Of a stretch of DNA of 22,075 nt, positions 9,676 to 18,481 are shown piece by piece. Source of the stretch: Phoronis australis (Eukaryota; Phoronida; Phoronidae); NCBI GenBank assembly GCA_002633005.1, contig NMRA01000564.1, positions 64,001 through 86,075 on the forward strand. Reading direction: 5' to 3'. The translations under genes were made by a program, and so were the position numbers. Positions within the stretch are counted from its first letter, which is position 1, and every line of letters begins with the position of its first letter. Under the pieces are notes generated by a model. It saw nothing but the letters and a program-made list of their open reading frames with translations. It was not told where the DNA came from and searched no databases.

Positions 9676-10074
9676 AAAAATTTCTTGTTCCCAACACCGT
9701 TTTATCAGAAGTGCCTTCTGGCCGTTTTAATGACGGATTTCTTTAAGTGCAAGACTGAATTCTTGGGAAGAAAACGTGAACAGAACAGCATGACTTTACT
9801 TAGACAAGCGATAGAACAATTAAAAGGGTGTGAATTCAATATTCCACAAGATTTTTTCAGAAAAGTCGAGAGAGGCCACACAGAAGTTTAGCGCACACGT
9901 TCTCGCAGTAAGGAACGCAGTGAAAATGCACATGTGAACGTCAACAAAGTGGCTATTGATAATATGACGAACATGTACAAGTATGATTATGAATGCAGTG
10001 AGATTAAAGAAGTTCAGAGAAAGGAGTCTTTCTTTTTGTACTGCTGGAACTTATATGGTTTAAAAATTCAATAA
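9676..10074 (+). other. Open frame with one TAG, ending on a polyA signal
   Basis: After an acceptor-like AACATTTTCCAG at 9664-9675, one frame stays open for 133 codons except for TAG at 9889-9891. It ends at TAA 10072-10074, which overlaps AATAAA (10070-10075). It encodes charged, helical-looking sequence such as GRKREQNSMTLLRQAIEQLK and NMYKYDYECSEIKEVQRKES. No family is recognised. It lies downstream of the THAP relic on the same strand and could be the tail of the same dead gene. Frames this long with a single stop can also arise by chance in 22 kb. Confidence 0.22.
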
Positions 10075-10139
10075 ACAAGACAACATAAAATATCTGTTGT
10101 TAAGACACTCTGATATTACAGACCGGACGATCGTCCCAC

Positions 10140-10205
10140 AAATAAAAAAATCCATGTTCAATGCAACGTTTCGTCTTTTCATTAGACATCATCAGGATCA
10201 TATTT
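10140..10205 (-). ncRNA. Degenerate type I hammerhead ribozyme fold (Penelope-like or retrozyme relic)
   Basis: Read on -, the parts appear in hammerhead order. Stem I 5' strand is ATC (10198-10196), with outer AAATA at 10205-10201 facing TATTT at 10144-10140. The core CTGATGA is at 10195-10189. Stem II GTCT (10187-10184) pairs with AGAC (10176-10173) around a 7-base loop. The core GAAA is at 10172-10169. Stem III ACGTT (10169-10165) faces AACAT (10058-type positions 10158-10154) with one C:A mismatch. Stem I closes with GAT (10152-10150). Three defects suggest inactivity: an extra T at 10188 between core and stem II, the mismatch, and G at 10153 where the cleaved base should be A, C or U. 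Type I hammerheads are known from Penelope-like elements and retrozymes. Confidence 0.55.
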
Positions 10206-10299
10206 ACAACAATTTAGGACAACAAGTGTCAACATACATCTCAGGTAACATCCATAAATGGAAGTGAGAGATACAGGCAATATAGTTAGTAGCTGGTCA

Positions 10300-10452
10300 T
10301 CACCATTGTTGCAGGGTCACTGACCTCTGCATGTTATTCAGAGAATCAGTGGCATGCTGGTTCTGAATGGCCAATTGCTCTTTAATGTACAATAACTCCT
10401 TATTGGGCTCTCTGCAGATGTTACTGTGGCCAAAAACTGATTTAATTTGATA
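10300..10452 (-). other. Short coiled-coil-like coding remnant upstream of the hammerhead
   Basis: Read on -, about 50 codons are open up to TGA at 10302-10300 and encode NICREPNKELLYIKEQLAIQ then NQHATDSLNNMQRSVTLQ. This is an amphipathic, glutamine-rich helix like the C-terminal tails of Myb/SANT-like transposon proteins. It ends about 100 bases before the hammerhead fold on the same strand. The run is short enough to be chance. Composition is the only support. Confidence 0.2.
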
Positions 10453-10742
10453 TTACAAGTCTATAAGACACCTTGGCAAGTTGAAAAAACGAATGTGATG
10501 GGAACGGTTATGAATATTTTGTTAAAGTCATACAAAAACGACGTAGTATAAAGAAATTCAGGTGGTACATAACTACTTTTTGTAAAACGAGGCGTTTCGT
10601 GAATCGAACGTGCATAAAAATTTTGAAAATTGATTCGCTGTAGTACAAATTTTTGTCAAAATATGAGTCGGTAATTACTGTGTCGGCAATTAATTCAAAG
10701 TAATGCAATGTTTCGGGCGATTTGAATGCACGCACAGTAGAC

Positions 10743-10874
10743 ATGGACGAGTTTATTAGTTCTGACGACGATGTTCACTTCAGTGAAATGAGTTTGACCT
10801 CCTGGGGGTATGAACGCGATATTGCACAAAACGCCTGTTGTGGAGACGGCAATTACAACCAGCACATACTTTAG
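10743..10874 (+). other. Small ORF MDEFISSDDDVHF..., possible relic N-terminus
   Basis: ATG 10743 has a good context (G at -3, G at +4) and opens 43 codons, starting MDEFISSDDDVHFSEMSLTS and then WGYERDIAQNACCG. The acidic serine stretch followed by SL...GY loosely recalls the arm P2X7-like N-terminus (SSDENF...SLSFTGYQFE). This could be another P2X7-like or THAP-associated fragment, or chance. Confidence 0.2.
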
Positions 10875-13800
10875 AATTGTTGTTTTTATGCAAATCACCA
10901 CTGTTACGTATGGTCAATGAAAGGGCTGGTAAAGATGAGCGTTCCAGGTTGCACAACATGTATAGTTAAAAATGACCGGAGCGTTGGTAGATTACGTCAC
11001 TTGACGGGCCTGATCTCATGCTATCATCGTTTACTAATTTTGACGGTGAGGAACAGGTAGATTCGGATCGTTGCTCTCTTCAATTTAAGTTAGATAATGC
11101 TATTCGAAATACAGACGGTAACAGAATTGACTCCGCTTCCAACAAAATATAAAAAGGTTAAACTGAGGTGATAATCATAGAGTACAATGTCATGCAATTG
11201 AGTTTTGTCGGACTCCGCATATAGACCAAGCACCGAATAACAAAACATAACGAACAAACTGTGTTTTCTGTGTTCCCTACATGATAATCAAAATTAAAAG
11301 ACATCAGACTGGTCGACTTAGGAAGTTTCCAAACAGAGCCACGAATACAGATAGCTGAAAAGTGGGTGCATTTTGAGTTTTGTGTCAGTGAGCAACCAGG
11401 GTTGCGTTCAGTTTTCGCAAGAAACCCGCAAAAACGTAAGGTCGCGCAAAATTTGACAAAAAATTATACACCAAACATTACAACTGAAACACGTGATTGG
11501 TCACACTAGCTGATTTCTTATAATGCCTCACCCTGGCACTCTGACACGGTTACGAGACTCCAACTCTTCCGCCCAGGTCACGTGTACTTGACCTGGTTTG
11601 TTTTTACAACAGTGCTTATCGGTTCATGATTAATTATCAATTTTTGCACCATATCCGAAAGACATGCATATGTACTGACATTCGAGTACCTAGGTGGTGT
11701 TGTACTTAAAAGGCAACTATATGTTGAATCTACTATCGGCCGACTGGTGTATCCGGGTTTTTAGTCATGGACAGTTCAAGATTTGGTTGTTCATGCAGTA
11801 GTTCTTTGTTGATTTCATAGTTGTGGGTCGTGCTAGACTCTTCGAATTCGTCGGTGGAGTTTATGGTAGTCTCTCTTTAGGTTTTTCTCTTGTCATGATA
11901 TTTTTTACCATTACTAATTGGATTGGTGACTGAGAAAACGACATTGCATTGATTGTTGCTGTTTAATAAGCGCTACAAGGAACTCAATTCACGTCTGAAA
12001 TTAAACGAATATAGGTTTGTACCTAACTTGTGCTTATAGATGTCATCGGACAGCTAAGCATGAGATGACTTACGTTTAATATGTTAACGAACACTTCCAG
12101 GGCTGTTGACAATTCGCTCCCGCTTTTATTTTTCGCTTCGTTGATTTAGGAATATAAGAGCCATGTTGAAAGATATGTCATCACAGCATGTGCTCTCCGC
12201 GGTTTGATAACTCGTTATCCTTTCTGTGGGCATCTCCAGATCATACCTACAGCAACTGTTACGGCTTATAGACATCACTGAGAACATACGTTTGAAAAAC
12301 GTAGTGACCGAGGGGATATGGACTTGGTGTGATTTACAGTTATGAAGACAGAGACAAGGCAGCGAAAGTAGGAAATTGTGTGTGGTTTGTAACATTTCAT
12401 GCGAACTTACACATGGCTGAAGGGTGCCGTGTTAACTTAACACCTACAGCAGATATTCAGTGCTGTTATAATACGTCTAGTTTCTGGTCATACATTTTTC
12501 CAAGCCATCGTCGAATGAGACCGTAATTCTACTTCCAACCAACTAATTATACTTTTATTTATTGTAGCATTTATGATACGGGGATTGACGAGGAAACGTA
12601 ACAAACACAAAATCGAAGCCGTAGCCTTAGAAGGCTGTCTCATCCAACAATAATCACAATGAAACTACGTTTTTTGCCGTAAAACCGAATCTATTCCTTT
12701 AAATTTTCGTGTTCACTACAAGCAGAAACAAGCTGATTTTGATCTTCAACCTAAGTGATCAATACGAATTTTACGCATTTCATCGACCTGTGCCACATTG
12801 AATCTATCCGCCCCCCTTTCCAAAGGCAGAGTATCAGACTCTAACTAAGTCAAGATAGGTCCGTGAGTGGAGAGCAAAACAAAATAATCGTCAAGTTTGT
12901 TCGCTTTATCAATTGCGCTTGATTTAAATATGGGAAAATTTACTTCATAGAAAATTCACCATTAATACAGAAAAAGCAACAAAGTAACGTTTACATACAT
13001 GTAGTGTTATTCCGACACTCACCTTGTTCTTCTGATACCAAAATTTAACTGTGGAGAAATGGATGCGTGTCATAACATGCAATCGTCTCGTTTAATCAGT
13101 TCGAATGGTTCGCTTCGTCCAAAGTGTGCTCGGTAGGGACGCAAAACGTTTATCTTAACTAACTGCAATACCTCAATATCTGTTGTGTGGCACGGGAACT
13201 GGACTGAAAATTACAATATTAAACTTACACTTGTGTAAATGTATTACGATTTACGTTGAGCCCTGGCACATGGATCCAGTTAGTTGTGTTAACTCGTGTT
13301 GTTTGATAAGATAGGCAAAGATTAATATTACGATTATTAATTGGACTGCGTTTATTCAGCCTGTTGACATTTTTGGACAGAAGTTGACAACAGTTCTGTA
13401 AAGTAATGATTCGGCTTTTTGTCGATTATGGATTTTATTGGCCGCGCGTAAACAGAGTATGACACCCAGTGTATTTCTAAACCAATCGGAATGTTCTCGT
13501 TCGAATAACGAGCTCCTGACAGGCTTCAGAACAGAGTACAAACTGGCACAGATTTCGGGTTGTATAAAACTTCAAGTAGTAGTAATGGTAAAAAACGCGT
13601 GATAAGACCTTAATCATAGAAACCACGAGCTTCGGAAATAGGGTGATCAGGGTCCCCGGCATAACATAATTTTCCAGTGCCTGCGTTAGAAACGATGACA
13701 CACGCTCACTCGATATTCCAGCCAAAATACCTAAACCACTGGCAAGCTGAACTTTTCTGTCTTTATTCGACACACACAAAGTAACAACAAAATCGTCACC

Positions 13801-14288
13801 GCGAGAAAACAGCAGATGAACACAATCCCGAAAAATTGTGCACTCATTTCAAAAATGTGTTCAACGGCATTTTACTACGGTGAAAAATCAGTGTTAGGGA
13901 CAGCAAACGCGTGTTGGTGTTTGGGTGGAAACGACTTTTTGAAGATATTGGCTTTGATTAATATAAAATGGCAAAATCAGTCGTGTTTTTGTGATATCCT
14001 TCGAAATAGTCGAACTCACAAATTTAGTGGCCTAGTATGTGTAAGTTAACTGAAATCGAGGCGGTGACCTCAGGTTTTTGCTGGGCATTGAAAATGGCTA
14101 TCGCTGGTCGAATAGACCTGCAACCCAGACGTGCTCTCAGCACTGATCGAGACCTAGTTTCTTGTGAGAAAAGTCAGAACTCGCAAGACCTCGGTGAGAT
14201 ATCGCTGCATTGTGTATTGCAAACGATATACTAGTTCCCTATGCGAGTTCCTTGCGTCTACAAAACTACCCAGGTTAAACCGGGTGTG
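10875..14288. other. Gene-poor stretch, nothing recognised
   Basis: About 3.4 kb of AT-rich sequence. Open frames at 12126-12395 (-), 12329-12526 (+), 13477-13779 (-) and 13816-14049 (+) lack ATG starts, motifs or splice context that would support them. On -, near 11880-11736, a stop-bounded run gives STDEFEESSTTHNYEINKEL, which looks protein-like but has no acceptor and no family. Confidence 0.45.
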
Positions 14289-14429
14289 CGTTCAGTAGAC
14301 GGTAGGACCTACGCTAGGACCTAACTAATGCCTAGTCAAAGTCACGTGTTTTCATTTAAAATACACGGCAATTTCTCACGCAATCTCGCGAAGTCTTGCT
14401 TTTTAGCGAGGTCCTAGCGTTACTGAACG
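14289..14429. repeat. Interrupted inverted repeat, 21-bp arms
   Basis: CGTTCAGTA (14289-14297) plus ACGCTAGGACCT (14311-14322) on the left is matched base for base by the inverted AGGTCCTAGCGTTACTGAACG at 14409-14429. The left arm is split by a 13-base GGTAGGACCT-type duplication. The loop is about 86 bases. It could be a decayed MITE core or a cruciform former. No gene is attached. A separate hairpin CACCTGAG/CTCGGGTG sits at 14581-14602. Confidence 0.6.
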
Positions 14430-15685
14430 GGAGGCGGGCTTCTTACACAAATCGACCTCGTAGCGAAAGAGTAAAGGAAACAACAGGAAAGGGCACACAC
14501 CTGAAACCCTACACCCGTTCACTGTATAAACCTGGCATGAATTTATATTTTACCCGTAGTCTACCGCTCAACTCATTGTTCACCTGAGCCATGACTCGGG
14601 TGGTGCGGTATACTGGCCTTTCCAGAGACTGGGCGTAAAAAAGCCGTGCACTAATCTCTAAAGCGCATGAGAAACGGAGGCGAAAACCGAAGCTCTCGGA
14701 TACGGAACTTGGCGTTGGACTGCCGCGCGAGACCAGTTAATAGAGAGTGCGACGTTCCGTTAACTTATACTTTTGTTTATACTTTTAAAGATGTATTTGC
14801 ATGCTCCTAACAATGATAATGTTTAGCAGGAACTAACCGATAATGCTATTTAAACATTATCTACGCTAAACAAAATGCAGTTGTATTCATTGACAACTTG
14901 TAAGTGTGACAACAAAAATTTCCACAAATAAGTGACCTTTACAATAAAAAGTATCTTGGGGGCTTGCATAACCTCACCATGCAGTGTTATTCCGTAACAC
15001 TGCGTCACGATAACGAAACTCGTTTTTAAAAACAATTGGCAATTTTCAATCTACTTCATAATCACGTCATCGCTATATGTTGTGTTTCTAACTAATATGA
15101 TCAAGCAATCACAGAGTTAAGGAACTCGTGTACAAGTTTCACCTTAAGTTGCATGTAAAAGTATCAGCTATCTTCAAAATGTGTGCGAGATTTGAACTTA
15201 CTTTAAATACTACTTTTCCTAAGCGTAAGTTGAAAACTTGTATTTTATTTTATTAATTTGAGTAATACTTAGTCGTTTGAGTGCCTCACATAGGGTGACA
15301 TGTGGTATAAATCAGAGCTTGAAGTCCACCCATTACATCATTTGGAGGGAAACTTGTAAATAATTTGTGCATACAAAGTACTTATTTAGTTAGATTTTAT
15401 GGTATTCCTTTCATATTAGCAAGTGAAACATCAAAAACTAAGAAAATGCGTGGTGGGAACTCTTTAAGCTTGTAGTACGACAATAACGCGATTTTAGTCT
15501 GACAGTTCATAATTCAATGGCACACGTTCTTCTCTCGGACGCGGCAAAAGGTACTGCATTGGAACTCTTGCCGGTGCACATTATAGCGAACATTAAAAAC
15601 TATGTTTTTCCCTTCATTGCTGTCACTTATATACTCCTACCATTAGAACAAAAACATCTGGCGCGTCGTGGGACATGTACAGCAC
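14430..15685. other. Non-coding, nothing recognised
   Basis: Besides the hairpin at 14581-14602, I see only short open frames without motifs. The block ends where the right inverted-repeat arm begins. Confidence 0.45.
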
Positions 15686-15865
15686 TTAAAGGAGAATGCC
15701 ACACGATTTAATTAGTCTTTTTTATCGTGTTAATCGGTCTATATCCACATCACCTCGTATACGGTCGATCTTACCTCGCCGAGAGGTGTCGCGTTAACCT
15801 ATGAGGAAAGTGAGAAATGACGCAGCGAAGTCAGTGCTTCTTCTCAAGAGCTCGGGAGTGCCACT

Positions 15866-16072
15866 ATGGTGTGGTGTATCGTTCCCTCTTGTACGAACTA
15901 TGAAGCTGCAAGGAAAGTGGGTATATCATTTTTTCGATTTCTTCGAGAGCCCATAATGCTTTGGAAGTGGCTCGCGGTAGTGGAGAATGAAAAGTACACG
16001 TCGTTAATACCAAGTATGAGGCCGTGAAACTTCGCCGTGCCTGTCAGTGGCCTGCATTTCGTCGGATCGGTT
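15866..16072 (+). pseudogene. THAP-type zinc-finger domain, decayed copy (right arm)
   Basis: ATG 15866 opens 53 codons: MVWCIVPSCTNYEAARKVGI, then SFFRFLREP, then WKWLAVVENEKYTS, then TGA at 16025-16027. C-x4-C, the SFFRFP-like strand and the WKW tryptophan are THAP hallmarks. In a shifted frame the rest continues as NTKYEAVK and, after another slip, SGLHFVGS. Serine replaces the third zinc cysteine but the His-Phe is intact. The domain would bind DNA sequence-specifically if whole. Its start lies 180 bases from the arm's inner end (174 in the left arm). It converges with the P2X7-like relic, whose 3' end is about 90 bases away. Confidence 0.75.
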
Positions 16073-16160
16073 GTTGATCAGTTTTTGATTATCAGAATTG
16101 TAGTTGGCCATGAAAACATTAAACAATTACAATTAATTCGAGGCGTGAGAACATCACGTT

Positions 16161-16565
16161 TTATATGACCTGTTTTGATGACTGGCTCGTTCGTGAGGCT
16201 TCTGTTTGGTCCTCTGGGTGTAGGATGTTTTCGACAGTTCTTTTTCTCAGCCCTCTAAACAACGTCGTAAGCACACCTCTGCTTAGATGCGGTGCAAAAT
16301 TAGGATGGTCCGTGAGACATATTTGCACTTCTCCAAGAAGGCGTTTCACGTGCGAAATTTCGTGGCAGCAAACGCAAGCGTCAGTCGTTTCCATTATCGT
16401 GCAGTTAGCTCCGCACAGACACTATGAGAATTCATTCAAACGGTTTTCAGAACTATTCATATGTTCCGTTGTCTGTGCACATTCACGGAGCCTGTGGAAC
16501 CTAGCGATCGACCTGTGAAGTTTTCGTCGGATGAGCAATCGCCTAAGTCGGGATTGCGAGTTGCC
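16161..16565 (-). pseudogene. P2X7-like C-terminal zinc (ballast) domain relic
   Basis: On -, the reading region starts at 16565 where the left arm has ATG (here GTG: ATRNPDLGDCSSDENF...). It is broken near 16460. It resumes at ATG 16394 as a 77-codon ORF: METTDACVCCHEISHVKRLL, GEVQICLTDHPNF, APHLSRGVLTTLFRGLRKR, then a polar tail. The pattern VCC-x-EI...(I/C)CLT-x-HP-x-F...VL matches the cysteine-rich C-terminal domain of vertebrate P2X7 receptors. In many invertebrates that domain occurs in stand-alone or repeat-borne proteins without the ion channel. No channel part is visible here. Loss of the start codon and an internal break argue that it is dead, though the 77-codon piece itself is open. 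Confidence 0.7.
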
Positions 16566-16967
16566 ACGCTAACGTTTATTATTGTGCGCTCTGTTTCAAA
16601 ATGAATTATTCTCACCCTAACCAATGCTTACACAAAACTGGAACAAAGTCTGTCTCATTAGATACAATTTGTAATCCCTTGCAGTGTTCGTGAGTGCAAA
16701 TGTTTTGAGAAGCCAGCAATGATTAAATCACAGCGTTACCGGGTTTAGATGCAATAAACCAATTGACCGGAGACCGAGGCCGTGTGAGCTCATGCTAATT
16801 CAGTGTTTGCTGACAGAAAGCTGTTGTGAAACAATAACTCGACTTTATATCCCATGGTCAGATGTTAGGGGATTCTTTATTTAGATATTCATATACATAA
16901 TTGAAATCTTTGTTACTGGACAACTTTTGCACTGACGGTTCTGTGGAAGGGTAACCTGACTTCGCAG

Positions 16968-16984
16968 CCCCCCTCCCCCCCCCC
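16968..16984 (+). repeat. Poly-C tract
   Basis: Seventeen bases, all C except one T at 16974, at the outer end of the right arm. The left arm has only a five-G equivalent at 10-14, so the tract expanded in this copy. Confidence 0.9.
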
Positions 16985-16989
16985 GACTA

Positions 16990-17075
16990 ACGTGCTAGTC
17001 AGAGGTAAGTTCGTGATGTCTTCAGTCCCACTGCGATGGACCTGATCGGGTTCGAGCCACTGGCCGGGATAGCAA
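16990..17075 (+). repeat. tRNA-like SINE head candidate
   Basis: GGTTCGAGCC at 17049-17058 matches the internal pol III B box. About 55 bases upstream, GTGCTAGTCAGAGGTAAG (16992-17009) loosely resembles an A box region. The spacing would suit a long-variable-arm tRNA. The cloverleaf stems do not pair well, so it is not a real tRNA gene. It might be the head of a decayed SINE adjoining or within the arm repeat. Confidence 0.3.
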
Positions 17076-18370
17076 GCGATTTGTGTGTTTAGAACTGAAA
17101 AAAATCGCAAGTCTAAAATCACAACACACAGCTATGTTCTCCTGTCTGTATTTCATGGAAGAAATATTTGAATTTATCACCGAACGGACTCCAAAACTCC
17201 CGCGATCGACTTTGGTAACATGGCCCTACCGAACTTTGTAGGCTACGGTACGTTGAAATACCAAAAAAATCCTTAACAGCGAAATAGAACAACACGTTTG
17301 TTCAGCAACTCGATGTATTTGTAAGGGTTTTACATCGAATTTGATGATTTATTGGTGTAAAACGATGAATTCAAGTGATAAGCTTACACCAGTAAGCATG
17401 TTGTGAACTGCTGAACAGACTGCATTCGAACCGCTGACGTCATTGGTTAATTTCAACACCTCCGTCTACCGTCAGGTGTCAGATAAAAGAGCTGAACTGC
17501 TATTATGGAGTAGAACTACTCGATCGAAATTGATACAAACTAGGTTGTTTTTAGGGTGGTATTCTCTTTTAACTGACGTGTGTTGCTGCAGTGCACTCAT
17601 TATTTTTGTGCCTTGCAAAGACTGCGGTACGAACGCATCGTTGGACAATGAAAATCGATCATGGTTAATTCCCTACATGTATATGCACAAACTTATTGTT
17701 AATTCGACGAAAACTGCAAATCTGGCAGATCACGGAGGGGAACTACTCTGATTCAACCGTGAATTAGTATTTAAGAAAACAGTGTTGCGAAAAATACATG
17801 TAACAGCTTTAGAAAGTCTTTAATAAATTAATGTACAAGGTTTCAGCAAATGCCAATCGATAATGTTTGGGAAACCGGTGACAAACAAACCCGGTTTGTA
17901 GCAAAAACACGGGACGATGGCGACATGAACAGTCCGCGCTATTAGCAAATCTGGTGGTGAAATAACATGTCTTACACATATATTGTTCAGACCATAGACA
18001 TCACAATATAACAAGGCCAGTCTGAGGTTGGGAGCCTCAGATCTAGTCTTCACAACTCAATAATCAATAAATATATCTAACTGCAACATATAAGGAGTTA
18101 ATTTAACTGTTTGTATGAAATGAAAATAAGCATGTAAACAGTCCACATTCACAAACCTATACAGAAGGAAATCAATATTAATCTCATTTTTGTTTATTGT
18201 ATGTTGAGTCAGACCTCATGTGAAAGTTGACATTCCAGTTGTTGTAATTGAATGTATCGTTAGTTTTTAATTAACTGGCTAAGTTTTTGCTCATGCAAAA
18301 CGATATGATTTTTAGATGTTGAATTGTAATCTTCTGTGAGTCAAACACTTTAAAGAACACCACCCCATCC
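17076..18370. other. Non-coding, nothing recognised
   Basis: There are only small palindromes: GCTTAC-ACCA-GTAAGC at 17382-17397, and GTTTTACA (17327) facing TGTAAAAC (17356). A TGACGTCATTGG string (CRE next to an inverted CCAAT) stands at 17436-17447 with no gene attached. The 102-codon frame at 17443-17751 (+) is unassigned. Confidence 0.45.
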
Positions 18371-18481
18371 CTGCGTGCGTTCGTGCGCCTGTGCGTATGC
18401 GCGTGCATGCGTGTGTCTGTGTGTATGTGCGTGCGTGCGTTCGTGCTTGCTTACTTGCCCGCCTAAGTGCCCGCGTGCGTG
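18371..18481. repeat. GTGC/GTGT-rich simple-sequence tract
   Basis: About 110 bases of imperfect GTGC, GTGT and GCGT units (alternating purine-pyrimidine), flanked by ordinary AT-rich DNA. Such tracts can form Z-DNA and vary in length. Confidence 0.9.

Larger units (their letters stand above)
15686..17000 (-). mobile_element. Right arm of the long inverted repeat
   Basis: The reverse complement of this block aligns with 1-934. Inner similarity begins with TTAAAGGAGAATGCC at 15686-15700. It continues through GGTTAACGCGACACCTC (complement of 15782-15800), the THAP relic, CGGGATTGCGAGTTGCC (16551-16567), CCGTGTGAGCTCATGCTAA (16780-16798) and the CTGACGGTT stretch near 16935. Outer similarity reaches the GTCGGGGG tract at 16968-16986, where the left arm runs off the window. 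This copy is longer because it keeps the zinc domain. Next to the inner end, ACACGAT...ATCGTGT can form a 7-bp hairpin (15702-15731). Because the two copies differ by many substitutions and indels, the insertion events are old. Confidence 0.85.

Noticed and set aside
11736-11880. Minus-strand run STDEFEESSTTHNYEINKEL ending in TAG
   Set aside because: Upstream is a stop in purine-rich DNA without an acceptor, and 43 codons is well within chance.
13477-13779. 100-codon frame on - (VQLASGLGILAGISSERVSS)
   Set aside because: It looks mildly protein-like but starts at TTG, has no family, and shows no fitting splice sites.
16165-16518. 117-codon frame on + strand
   Set aside because: It lies antisense to the P2X7-like relic, whose family pattern is clear on -.
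17041-17075. tRNA gene
   Set aside because: The B box is good but acceptor and T stems do not pair, so it was kept only as a SINE-like candidate.
17382-17397. Perfect hairpin GCTTAC-ACCA-GTAAGC
   Set aside because: A 6-bp stem is expected by chance many times in 22 kb. There is no flanking context.
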